Positions 7,751 to 15,106 of a DNA stretch of 22,261 nucleotides are shown here, one piece after another. The number at the start of each line of letters is the position of its first letter. Position 1 is the first letter of the stretch. This DNA comes from Sideroxydans sp. (GTDB taxonomy: Bacteria; Pseudomonadota; Gammaproteobacteria; Burkholderiales; Gallionellaceae). The notes under the pieces were generated by a model. It worked only from the letters and a program-made list of their open reading frames with translations. It did no database searches and was not told the DNA's origin. Location of the stretch: assembly GCA_030823965.1 (NCBI GenBank), contig JAVBYP010000071.1:1-22261 (forward strand), given 5' to 3'. The position numbers and the translations under genes are program-made.

Positions 7751-8554
7751 TTATGCGAATATCGCAGCGATGGCGTGATCCAATGTATCGCGGATGTCCG
7801 CATCGTCGGTGATCGGACGAACCAAGGCCATACGGCACGCCGCTTTGGCTTCGACGCCACCTTTGATCAGCGTGGCTGCGTACACCAACAGGCGAGTTGA
7901 GATACCTTCGTCCAGCCCGTGACCTTTTAGGTTGCGAGCGGCTTGGCCGATCTTCACCAACTTGGTTGCCAACTCCACTTCGATGCCCGCTTCTTTGCCC
8001 AAGATCTGCGCTTCGACTTTCGCTTCTGGATAGTCGAACTCGAACGCGGTGAAACGTTGTTTGGTCGATTGCTTCAAGTCTTTCATCAGACTTTGATAGC
8101 CAGGGTTGTACGAGATGACTAATTGGAAATCGGGATGCGCCTCGATCAGTTCGCCCTTCTTATCCAATGGCAAGGTACGACGGTGGTCGGTCAGCGGGTG
8201 GATCACCACAGTGGTGTCCTGACGTGCTTCGACGATCTCATCCAGGTAGCAGATGGCACCGATGCGCGCTGCGGTGGTGAGTGGACCATCCAACCAACGT
8301 GTGCCGTTGGCATCCAGAAGAAAGCGCCCTACAAGGTCGCTCGCGGTCATGTCTTCGTTACAAGCCACAGTGATCAGTGGCTTGTTGAGCTTCCATGCCA
8401 TGTATTCGATAAAGCGCGATTTGCCGCAGCCTGTCGGGCCTTTCACCATCACTGGCAAACGCGCTGCGTAAGCGGCTTCATACAGCATCACTTCATCGCC
8501 TTGTGCTTGGTAGAACGGTTCTTTAGCGACGGTGTATTGGTTCTTGTTTGTCAT
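7751..8554 (-). CDS. cbbQ: RuBisCO activase ATPase CbbQ (MoxR-type AAA+)
   Basis: A 267-residue AAA+ ATPase of the MoxR/NorQ group. Walker A is GPTGCGKS at 39-46, Walker B is ICYLDE at 101-106, and a sensor 1 asparagine is at 150 (ISYNPGYQ). CbbQ forms the ring-shaped motor of the CbbQO activase, which remodels inhibited RuBisCO. ATG 8554 has an AGGAG site seven bases upstream. It is separated from cbbM by 112 bases holding a strong terminator and a second hairpin, so it is probably expressed at a lower level than cbbM. The NorQ alternative is made unlikely by the adjacent RuBisCO and cbbO. Confidence 0.94.
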   Translation of the reverse strand: MTNKNQYTVAKEPFYQAQGDEVMLYEAAYAARLPVMVKGPTGCGKSRFIEYMAWKLNKPLITVACNEDMTASDLVGRFLLDANGTRWLDGPLTTAARIGAICYLDEIVEARQDTTVVIHPLTDHRRTLPLDKKGELIEAHPDFQLVISYNPGYQSLMKDLKQSTKQRFTAFEFDYPEAKVEAQILGKEAGIEVELATKLVKIGQAARNLKGHGLDEGISTRLLVYAATLIKGGVEAKAACRMALVRPITDDADIRDTLDHAIAAIFA

Positions 8555-8571
8555 TTTTTGACTCCTGTCCC

Positions 8572-8589
8572 GCGTGTGACCTCACACGC
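8572..8589 (-). other. Stem-loop just upstream of cbbQ ribosome binding site
   Basis: GCGTGTG and CACACGC form a perfect seven-base stem with a four-base loop, a few bases before the AGGAG site of cbbQ and after the cbbM terminator. It could protect the 5' end of a processed cbbQO message or modulate its translation. The repeat is seen; the role is inferred. Confidence 0.4.
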
Positions 8590-8609
8590 CAAACGGTATT
8601 AAATCTTGG

Positions 8610-8637
8610 AAAAAAACGCCCCCATCGTGTGGGGGCG
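8610..8637 (-). terminator. Intrinsic terminator after cbbM
   Basis: An eight-base stem, CGCCCCCA paired with TGGGGGCG (8617-8624 and 8630-8637), with a five-base loop. In the cbbM direction it is followed by seven T residues (complement of 8610-8616). It begins about 30 bases after the cbbM stop. The flanks also carry a short T-tract on the plus side. Read-through would be needed for cbbQ and cbbO to share the cbbM promoter, so this probably sets a high RuBisCO to activase ratio. Confidence 0.85.
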
Positions 8638-8666
8638 CATTTTTACTTCTTTCGATACAACCGAGC

Positions 8667-10046
8667 TTACTTGTGTACGCCCAGTTTTTCGCGCCAGCCT
8701 GGGAAGATCTTGTCCGCGTCTTTGGGGAAAGACTCGAAAGCACGTGCGAACTCTTTGTGTTCCTTCGCGTACTGGATCGGATCTGCACCAGACTTCCAGC
8801 AATCGTAAGCTTGACGCAGAGAGATCGCGCCAGCAGCTGGGGAGTCGATGTGACCGTAAGATCCGCCACCTGCTGTGTTGATCACGTTGCCATGACCCAG
8901 GTTTTCGAAGAAGCCAGGCAGACGCAACGCATTCATACCGCCGGAGATGATCGGTGTCGTTGGCTTCATGCCGTACCACTCTTGATGGAAGAACGGACCC
9001 ATGCAGCTGTCACGCTCGATCATGTAAGCGATGATACGGTCATCAGCGCCACCTTCCATCTTGCCGAAGCCCATTGTGCCTACGTGGATGCCGGAAGCAC
9101 CTTGCAGACGGGACATCTTAGCCAATACGAAAGCTGTGTAGCCGCGCTTGGAAGAAGGAGAAGTGACTGCACCGTGACCTGCGCGATGGTAGTGCAAGTA
9201 CTGACCAGCATATTGACGACGTGCTGTCGTGACCATACCAGGACCGCCAACATAACCGTCAACCAAGAATGCCAACTTGTCAGCATCTGGTCCGAATGTC
9301 TCAAGTGCGAAATCCGCACGAGCACACATTTCGTAATGGTCATCAGCGGTGATGTTCATGGAGAACAACTTAGCTTGACCTGTTTCGTCTTGAGCACGCT
9401 TCATTGAGTCATAGACCAGTGGCAACACTTTCTTGATAGGGCAGAAAGTTTGGTTACCTTGTGGCTCGTCGTTCTTGATGAAGTCGCCGCCCAACCAGAA
9501 TTGGTAAGCTGCCTTAGCGAATGGCTCAGGACGCAGACCCAACTTAGGCTTGATGATGGTGCCGGAGATGTAACCGCCGTCCTTGATTGGACGACCCAAG
9601 ATACGCCACAGGTTAGAGATGTCTACTGCTGGACCGTCGAACAATTGCAGCATGCGGGGTGGAACCCAGAAGTCTTGCATCTGCAAGTTTTCTACGTCGC
9701 CCATGCCTTGGTTGTTACCGATCGCCAAAGTCAGGAACGAAACGATCATGGCGCGGCCGTCAGTTACGTTACGGTCGAACAATTCGTTAGGGTAAGCCAC
9801 CTTCATGATGCCCTTGGCTTCGTCGATGAAGTACACCAGCGCGTCAACGCCCTTGGTGAAATCGTCTGTCGTAGAAACTTCAACGTTGGTGCCAGTAGAA
9901 GACTCAGCTGCGATGTGTGCCGCGACTTCCAGATATCCGTAACCCTTAGCTGGGGTCATAGTGTAAGCAACCAGAATGTGCTTACCGTTCTTGATCAGTT
10001 CTGCTTCATCCAAGCTCAGATCTGCATAACGATTTGATTGATCCAT
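8667..10046 (-). CDS. cbbM: Form II RuBisCO (ribulose-1,5-bisphosphate carboxylase/oxygenase)
   Basis: A 459-residue form II enzyme, numbered almost exactly like that of Rhodospirillum rubrum. Catalytic K166 is in GTIIKPKLG, the carbamylated K191 with metal ligands D193 and E194 is in [11 protein letters not shown]287 and H291 lie in [10 protein letters not shown]321 follows and loop 6 K329 is in [10 protein letters not shown]. All key residues are present. The protein works as an L2 or oligomeric dimer without small subunits, and form II enzymes usually serve high-CO2, low-oxygen habitats. The start is ATG 10046 with a strong GAGGAG site. cbbR is divergent, 129 bases away, with a LysR-type operator between. 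A strong terminator follows. Confidence 0.98.
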   Translation of the reverse strand: MDQSNRYADLSLDEAELIKNGKHILVAYTMTPAKGYGYLEVAAHIAAESSTGTNVEVSTTDDFTKGVDALVYFIDEAKGIMKVAYPNELFDRNVTDGRAMIVSFLTLAIGNNQGMGDVENLQMQDFWVPPRMLQLFDGPAVDISNLWRILGRPIKDGGYISGTIIKPKLGLRPEPFAKAAYQFWLGGDFIKNDEPQGNQTFCPIKKVLPLVYDSMKRAQDETGQAKLFSMNITADDHYEMCARADFALETFGPDADKLAFLVDGYVGGPGMVTTARRQYAGQYLHYHRAGHGAVTSPSSKRGYTAFVLAKMSRLQGASGIHVGTMGFGKMEGGADDRIIAYMIERDSCMGPFFHQEWYGMKPTTPIISGGMNALRLPGFFENLGHGNVINTAGGGSYGHIDSPAAGAISLRQAYDCWKSGADPIQYAKEHKEFARAFESFPKDADKIFPGWREKLGVHK

Positions 10047-10086
10047 TGTCTTCTCCTCTGTTGTTTGAAATGTCTCTAACTACGGT

Positions 10087-10114
10087 TTGAACTTTACGGC
10101 CTTGCTACTATAAA
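10087..10114 (+). promoter_or_regulatory. Predicted sigma70 promoter of cbbR overlapping cbbM -10
   Basis: TTGAAC at 10087-10092 and TATAAA at 10109-10114 are separated by 16 bases on the plus strand, a good sigma70 match. They would start transcription near 10121, about 55 bases before cbbR ATG. On the minus strand a possible cbbM -10 hexamer, TATAGT, occupies 10112-10107 and overlaps it, with a poor -35 as expected for an activator-dependent promoter. The two promoters would therefore compete. The assignment is from pattern only. Confidence 0.45.
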
Positions 10115-10139
10115 TAACAGTCAAATGTTTTTATCAGAA

Positions 10140-10158
10140 CCATAAGAAATCCTTATGG
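10140..10158. promoter_or_regulatory. LysR-type operator, probable CbbR site
   Basis: CCATAAG and CTTATGG form a perfect seven-base inverted repeat around a five-base spacer. It contains the LysR-family T-N11-A core (T10143 to A10155). It lies in the cbbM-cbbR gap, 18 bases before cbbR ATG and about 94 bases before cbbM ATG. That is about 50 bases upstream of the predicted cbbM start of transcription and downstream of the predicted cbbR promoter. This fits activation of cbbM and autorepression of cbbR by CbbR. Confidence 0.65.
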
Positions 10159-10175
10159 TATAAAATCTCGCCATC

Positions 10176-11132
10176 ATGCTGCCATTGAGTTTGCGACAAC
10201 TTCAGGTCTTCGAGAGCGTAGCGCGCCATTTGAATCATTCGCGCGCCGCAGCAGAGTTGTTCCTATCGCAACCAGCGGTTTCTATGCAGATCAAGCAGGC
10301 TGAACAGACTATCGGAATGCCCTTGTTCGAGCAAGTAGGAAAGAAGCTATTTCTGACCGAGGCCGGACGTGAGATGTTGCATTACTCGCGCTCCATCGTT
10401 TTGTTGATGCAGGAGATGGAGACGGTGTTCGATGAGATGAAGGGCTTGGAGCACGGCCATCTCAATATAGCTGTGGTGAGTACGGCCAACTATTTCATGC
10501 CGCAGTTGCTAGCTAAATTCATCCAAGCACATCCCAAGATCAATGTGAGTCTTTCGGTCGCCAACCGCGATGCGGTGATCAAACAGTTGGAGGACAACAG
10601 CGCCGATCTTGCCATCATGGGGCAACCACCTGAAGGTACCGACATGGTGGCGGAGCCCTTCATGGAAAATCCCTTGGTCGTCATCGCTTCACCCACACAC
10701 CCGCTTTCTTTGGTGACTCATATCCAAGCCAAGCAGTTGGTGAAAGAGACGTTCTTGTTGCGCGAACAAGGTTCGGGAACGCGCGGCGTAGTCGAGCGTT
10801 TCTTTGCCAGCCACAAACTGCCACTACCCGCCCACATGGCGATGGACACCAACGAAGCAATCAAACAATCCGTGCAGGCGGGAATGGGTATCGGCATCAT
10901 CTCCAGCCATGGCATCGAATTAGAACTCGAAACTAAACGACTGGTCGTGTTGGACGTCGACCACTTCCCCATCGTGCGTCATTGGTACATCGTGCATCGT
11001 AAAGATAAGCGTGCGTCTGTTGCCGCACAAGAATTGGCTCGTTTCTTAGCGGAGGAATCGCAGAATAGAACGTCCAGCCTTACACCGGACACACCAAAGA
11101 AACCAACTGTCACATCAAAATTGGCTAAATGA
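10176..11132 (+). CDS. cbbR: LysR-type regulator CbbR
   Basis: A 318-residue LysR-family regulator. Residues 1-60 carry the winged helix-turn-helix (SLRQLQVFESVARHLNHSRAAAELFLSQPAVSMQIKQAE), and residues 90-300 form the periplasmic-binding-like effector domain. The HTH closely resembles CbbR proteins, and the gene is divergent from cbbM, the classical position. CbbR activates cbb operons in response to metabolites such as RuBP or NADPH; the effector here is unknown. The ribosome binding site before ATG 10176 is poor. A lysine- and threonine-rich tail of about 20 residues follows the fold. No other regulator is next to cbbM. Confidence 0.92.
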   Translation: MLPLSLRQLQVFESVARHLNHSRAAAELFLSQPAVSMQIKQAEQTIGMPLFEQVGKKLFLTEAGREMLHYSRSIVLLMQEMETVFDEMKGLEHGHLNIAVVSTANYFMPQLLAKFIQAHPKINVSLSVANRDAVIKQLEDNSADLAIMGQPPEGTDMVAEPFMENPLVVIASPTHPLSLVTHIQAKQLVKETFLLREQGSGTRGVVERFFASHKLPLPAHMAMDTNEAIKQSVQAGMGIGIISSHGIELELETKRLVVLDVDHFPIVRHWYIVHRKDKRASVAAQELARFLAEESQNRTSSLTPDTPKKPTVTSKLAK

Positions 11133-11193
11133 TTGTCCAAACGGGGTCAGACCTGTACAGTTAGACACTCAAGCGACTTGGGCTAGAAACGAA

Positions 11194-11454
11194 ATGAGCA
11201 AAGAAATCCTAGATTTTCTAAAAAAGAACGGCGAACGCCTCGATTCCGAGATCGCAGAAGCGATGGGGATCTCCCTAGCTAGTGCACGCACACAATTGGC
11301 CGACCTCGCTGCAAAAGGCGAGATCATGGCATGTCACTCCACTCGCTTCGACGCTAAAGGCAAAAAGATCGAGGGCATCAAATGCCGTTTGGCTGGCTTC
11401 ATCCCGCCTGCAGCACCGGGGCGTAAATCCAAATCACAGCTGAAGTTATCGTAA
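11194..11454 (+). CDS. Small winged-helix-like DNA-binding protein, unknown function
   Basis: An 86-residue protein. Residues 1-55 read as a helix-turn-helix of winged-helix type: a helix ILDFLKKNGERLDSEIAEAMG, then ISLASARTQLADLAAKGEIMAC as turn and recognition helix, then a short beta wing. The C-terminus is basic (GRKSKSQLK). It resembles the DNA-binding part of MarR/ArsR-type proteins but lacks an effector domain or metal-binding cysteines in a recognisable arrangement. It lies 61 bases after cbbR and two bases before the YgjP-type gene, so it is likely co-transcribed with the latter. I do not recognise a named family. Being DNA-binding is an inference from the fold. Confidence 0.6.
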   Translation: MSKEILDFLKKNGERLDSEIAEAMGISLASARTQLADLAAKGEIMACHSTRFDAKGKKIEGIKCRLAGFIPPAAPGRKSKSQLKLS

Positions 11455-11456
11455 AG

Positions 11457-11984
11457 TTGCAGCAACGGCCTTGCCCTAACTACCTAGCAGGATATCCGCC
11501 CGCACTGATTACTCAAGTGCGGCATGCCATCGAGCAAGACACTTTCGGCTCGCTCCTCAAAACAAGGTATCCGCTCGTTCACGAAGTACGCACCGATAAG
11601 TCTTTGTACGACTTCGTTGCAGCCATCAAGAATCAGTTCCTACGCAATACTGAGCCTTTGAGTCGCGTCGAATTCGATAGCAAGTTGCACATCCTGAAGA
11701 ATGCGCTAGGCACGCACACCACCATCTCGCGCGTACAGGGCGGCAAACTCAAAGCTAAACGCGAACTCCGCGTGGCCTCTCTCTTCAAAGAGATGCCGGA
11801 AGCTTTCCTGCGCATGATCGTAGTGCATGAGCTGGCACACTTGAAGGAACGCGAGCACAACAAAGCCTTCTATCAATTGTGTCGGCATATGGAAACAGAA
11901 TACGCGCAACTCGAGTTCGAACTACGCGCCTATCTGACTTATCTTGATGCGGGTGGTACTCCGTTATGGTCGGCAACCGTATAA
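11457..11984 (+). CDS. YgjP/DUF45-type zinc metallopeptidase
   Basis: A 175-residue protein with the zincin signature VVHELAHLKEREHNKAFYQL. H124 and H128 of HELAH and H134 supply the zinc ligands and E125 the general base. The spacing (third ligand ten residues after the first) is that of YgjP-like DUF45 proteins related to M48 and SprT families. The start chosen is TTG 11457, two bases after the upstream stop; no ATG fits and the N-terminal YLAGYP segment appears conserved. There are no membrane segments or signal peptide, so it should be cytosolic. The substrate is unknown. It converges with dbpA, leaving six bases between stops. Confidence 0.8.
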   Translation: MQQRPCPNYLAGYPPALITQVRHAIEQDTFGSLLKTRYPLVHEVRTDKSLYDFVAAIKNQFLRNTEPLSRVEFDSKLHILKNALGTHTTISRVQGGKLKAKRELRVASLFKEMPEAFLRMIVVHELAHLKEREHNKAFYQLCRHMETEYAQLEFELRAYLTYLDAGGTPLWSATV

Positions 11985-11990
11985 AGCATT

Positions 11991-13409
11991 TCAGTCCTCT
12001 AAAGATCTGACCTTCACCGTCTTCCCCTTCACCTTACCTGCGGATAGTTTTTTCACTGCTTCGCGCGCGATGTTGCGGGCAACGGCAACGTAGGTAGACA
12101 TATCTGTCACGTTTATCTTTCCCACTTGTTCTCGCGTGAAACCTGCTTCTCCAGTGAGCGCCCCCAACACGTCTCCAGGACGGATCTTTTCTTTGCGACC
12201 ACCAAGGATCTGCAGGGTCACCATGGGTGGTACCAAGCGCGCATCGTTAGTGGTCTTTAGTTCTTCCACTAGATGCCACTCTGGTTCGCTACCCATCATC
12301 TTGGCGATGCAATCGACGCGATACATGTCGGCAGGCGTGCAGATACTAAACGCCCAACCGTCTTCGTCTGCACGTCCTGTACGTCCGATACGGTGGATAT
12401 GGATTTCAGGATCAGGCGTGACATCTACGTTGATGACGGCTTCAAGTTGCGCGATATCCAAACCACGTGCTGCCACATCGGTCGCGACCAATACCGAACA
12501 ACTGCGGTTGGCGAACTGGATCAGTACCTGATCGCGCTCGCGTTGCTCTAGATCACCATTCAAGGTCAACGCTTTGATACCGTGCGATTGCAATACATCC
12601 AACAGGTCGCGGCATTGCTGTTTCGTATTACAGAAAGCCAGTGTACTGACGGGGCGGAAATGCTTGAGCAAGGTCGCCACCGTTTGCAGGCGCTCACCTT
12701 CGCTCACTTCATAAAAACGTTGGCGGATCTTGCTGGCTTCGTGCTTCTCTTCAAGTGTGATCTGCTGCGGCTCTCGCATGAATTTCTTCGCCAACCCTGC
12801 GATACCTTCCGGATATGTCGCCGAGAACAACATGGTCTGACGTTGCGCCGGGCAGTGTTTGATGACGAATGAGATGTCATCATAGAAGCCCATGTCCAAC
12901 ATACGGTCCGCCTCATCCAGCACCAAGGTGTCTAGCGCTTCCAGATTCAAGCTACCACGCTCCAGATGGTCCATGATACGTCCCGGCGTGCCAACGACGA
13001 TGTGCGCGCCGTGCTCCAGACTTTCGCGCTGCGGACGCATGGTGGCACCACCGCACAGCGACAATATTTTGATATTGTCGGCAAAGCGCGCCAAGCGACG
13101 CAACTCTTGTGTGACTTGGTCAGCCAGTTCGCGCGTAGGGCACAGCACCATCGCCTGCACCGCAAAGCGTCGTGGGTTGAGCTTGGTGAGCAGAGGCAAA
13201 GAGAACGCCGCTGTCTTACCGCTACCGGTCTTGGCTTGTGCGATAAGGTCTTTGCCAGCCAGCGTGATGGGTAGGCTGGCCGCCTGAATGGGCGTCATCG
13301 TGCGATATTCGAGTTGATCCAATATCGCCAACATCGCTGGAGACAGCGGCAATTCCTTGAAAGAGCGGCCAGTTTCGGATGGGGGGGTAGGGGAGGTATT
13401 TTTTGTCAT
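11991..13409 (-). CDS. dbpA: ATP-dependent RNA helicase DbpA
   Basis: A 472-residue DEAD-box helicase. Q motif near 38-42, Walker A AKTGSGKT at 59-66, DEAD at 165-168, SAT at 196-198, and HRIGRTGR in the second RecA domain near 339-346. Residues from about 396 form the DbpA RNA-binding domain (VTLQILGGRKEKIRPGDVLGALTGEAGF), which in E. coli recognises hairpin 92 of 23S rRNA and directs the protein to 50S ribosome assembly. This domain is what separates it from RhlE or CsdA. ATG 13409 has an AGGGA site about ten bases upstream. It is transcribed alone, divergent from yajD. Confidence 0.95.
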   Translation of the reverse strand: MTKNTSPTPPSETGRSFKELPLSPAMLAILDQLEYRTMTPIQAASLPITLAGKDLIAQAKTGSGKTAAFSLPLLTKLNPRRFAVQAMVLCPTRELADQVTQELRRLARFADNIKILSLCGGATMRPQRESLEHGAHIVVGTPGRIMDHLERGSLNLEALDTLVLDEADRMLDMGFYDDISFVIKHCPAQRQTMLFSATYPEGIAGLAKKFMREPQQITLEEKHEASKIRQRFYEVSEGERLQTVATLLKHFRPVSTLAFCNTKQQCRDLLDVLQSHGIKALTLNGDLEQRERDQVLIQFANRSCSVLVATDVAARGLDIAQLEAVINVDVTPDPEIHIHRIGRTGRADEDGWAFSICTPADMYRVDCIAKMMGSEPEWHLVEELKTTNDARLVPPMVTLQILGGRKEKIRPGDVLGALTGEAGFTREQVGKINVTDMSTYVAVARNIAREAVKKLSAGKVKGKTVKVRSLED

Positions 13410-13515
13410 ACGCGATTATCCCTGTCTAGGAGCTTGCTTGCCTGAGATTTTCACGCGAACCACATCTGATACTGTCCTGATATAGTGACAGCAGTCATTC
13501 CGCGAGGTGCATACG

Positions 13516-13887
13516 ATGAAAAAGACCGCTCCCGACAATGCAAGACTTGATCGAGTAGTTGCTGAAGCGCGACAACAACGTGAGACACGCGAGGCAGGCT
13601 ACCGCGAGCGGGCGCTCAAATTGTTTCCATGGATATGTGGCCGCTGTGGTCGCGAATTCTCTGGCGCTCGATTGCGCGAACTGACCGTGCATCACAAAGA
13701 TTCCGATCACGATAACAACCCGCCTGATGGAAGCAACTGGGAGTTGTTGTGCCTGTACTGCCATGACAATGAACATGCTCGCATCTTGGATGAGACCGTT
13801 CGTGACAGAGTCAAGGATAAACAGACCCTCGCCACGCACAATCCCTTTGCTGATTTGAAGTCGTTGCTCAAGAAAGACCCCGGTTGA
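13516..13887 (+). CDS. yajD: HNH nuclease family protein YajD
   Basis: A 123-residue HNH protein like E. coli YajD. It has two zinc-binding CxxC pairs, C41/C44 and C79/C82, around the HNH core: H59-H60 (TVHHKD), N74 (GSNWELLC) and H83/H87 (CHDNEH). The end NPFADLKSLLKK also matches YajD. The family is predicted to be an endonuclease but its role is unknown to me. I chose ATG 13516 over an in-frame GTG at 13507 because the GAGG site (13504-13507) is eight bases before the ATG and overlaps the GTG. It is divergent from dbpA; the 106-base gap between them shows no convincing promoter. A strong terminator follows. Confidence 0.88.
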   Translation: MKKTAPDNARLDRVVAEARQQRETREAGYRERALKLFPWICGRCGREFSGARLRELTVHHKDSDHDNNPPDGSNWELLCLYCHDNEHARILDETVRDRVKDKQTLATHNPFADLKSLLKKDPG

Positions 13888-13912
13888 AGATCATCTTAAT
13901 ACCGTTTCCCCA

Positions 13913-13948
13913 CAAACAAAAAGCGACCCGAAGGTCGCTTTTTGTTTG
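13913..13948. terminator. Bidirectional intrinsic terminator between yajD and fba
   Basis: A perfect 16-base stem (13913-13928 with 13933-13948) around a CGAA loop. The GC-rich core GCGACC/GGTCGC is flanked by five A residues on one side and five T on the other. It therefore works in both directions, ending yajD on the plus strand and the tkt-gap-pgk-pyk-fba transcript on the minus strand. Confidence 0.93.
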
Positions 13949-13964
13949 ATGCGAGTGGCTCTTC

Positions 13965-15029
13965 TTACTTAACGATCGCGTTCAATTCGCCTTTAGCGTA
14001 GCGGGATGCCATCGCTTCCAGAGAGATCGGTTTGATCTTGCCAGCTTGACCTGCTGCGCCGAATGCTTCGTAACGCAACACGCAGATCTGCTTCATTGCC
14101 TTGGTGGTTTCAGCCAAGAACTTACGTGGATCGAAGTCCTTCGGATTCTGCGCCAAGTAGCGACGTGTCGCACCGGTAGAAGCCATACGCAAGTCTGTAT
14201 CGATGTTCACTTTACGCACGCCGTGCTTGATGCCTTCAACGATCTCTTCGACAGGGACGCCGTAAGTCTGTGGCATCTGGCCGCCGAATTCGTTGATGAT
14301 CTTCAGCCACTCTTGAGGAACGGAAGACGAACCGTGCATCACGAGGTGGGTGTTAGGGATACGTGCGTGGATCTCTTTGATGCGGCTGATCGCCAAGGTG
14401 TCGCCTGTGGGCGGTTTGGTGAACTTGTACGCGCCGTGGGAAGTACCGATCGCGATGGCCAATGCATCGACTTGTGTCAGCTTGACGAACTCAGCAGCTT
14501 CATCTGGGTCGGTCAACAGTTGGTCGTGGCTCAGAACGCCTTCAGCACCGTGGCCGTCTTCCTTCTCACCGTGGCCAGACTCCAAAGAACCCAAACAGCC
14601 CAATTCGCCTTCGACGGAAACACCGACTGCGTGGGACATGTTCACGACGTTACGCGACACGTTGACGTTGTACTCGAACGAAGAAGGTGTCTTGCCGTCA
14701 GTCATCAAAGAACCGTCCATCATCACACTGGAGAAACCAGAGCGGATCGCGTTGATACAAACGCCTTCGGATGCGCCGTGGTCTTGGTGCATGACGACGG
14801 GGATGTGTGGGTACATCTCGACAGCCGCTTCGATAAGGTGACGCAAGAATGGCTCACCAGCGTACTTACGCGCGCCAGCGGAACCTTGCATGATCACTGG
14901 GCTGTTAGTTTGATCAGCCGCTTCCATGATCGCTTTGACTTGTTCCAAGTTATTCACGTTGAACGCTGGCAAACCATAGCCATTTTCAGCAGCGTGATCG
15001 AGAAGTTGACGCAGGGATACGAGTGCCAT
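13965..15029 (-). CDS. fba: Class II fructose-bisphosphate aldolase, Calvin-cycle subtype
   Basis: A 354-residue zinc-dependent aldolase that condenses glyceraldehyde 3-phosphate and dihydroxyacetone phosphate (in autotrophs also erythrose 4-phosphate). Residues [11 protein letters not shown] at 77-87 include D83 and zinc ligand H84; later zinc ligands lie in GTSHGAYKF and VMHGSSS. The length and opening [27 protein letters not shown] match the proteobacterial CbbA/Fba subtype rather than the E. coli FbaA type. ATG 15029 has a perfect AGGAGG site. It is the last gene of the tkt cluster, 77 bases after pyk and followed by a strong terminator. The symbol cbbA would also be defensible. Confidence 0.95.
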   Translation of the reverse strand: MALVSLRQLLDHAAENGYGLPAFNVNNLEQVKAIMEAADQTNSPVIMQGSAGARKYAGEPFLRHLIEAAVEMYPHIPVVMHQDHGASEGVCINAIRSGFSSVMMDGSLMTDGKTPSSFEYNVNVSRNVVNMSHAVGVSVEGELGCLGSLESGHGEKEDGHGAEGVLSHDQLLTDPDEAAEFVKLTQVDALAIAIGTSHGAYKFTKPPTGDTLAISRIKEIHARIPNTHLVMHGSSSVPQEWLKIINEFGGQMPQTYGVPVEEIVEGIKHGVRKVNIDTDLRMASTGATRRYLAQNPKDFDPRKFLAETTKAMKQICVLRYEAFGAAGQAGKIKPISLEAMASRYAKGELNAIVK

Positions 15030-15106
15030 ATTTCCTCCTGATTAAAATTAATTACGAATCGATTCAGTGATGCAGTTTAGTTTCTATCTGTGTATCGCTC
15101 AACCAC

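Noticed and set aside
7751..8554. NorQ/NorD identity for the AAA+ and VWA pair
   Set aside because: The pair follows form II RuBisCO directly and no nitric oxide reductase genes are present, so CbbQ/CbbO is the better call.
11143..11154. GGGGTCAGACCT after cbbR, similar to sequences often seen near REP-associated transposase (RAYT) elements
   Set aside because: Only one short copy was seen, with no inverted partner and no transposase in the window; too little to call a mobile element.
13507..13515. GTG start for yajD three codons upstream
   Set aside because: It overlaps the GAGG ribosome binding site that is well spaced for ATG 13516.
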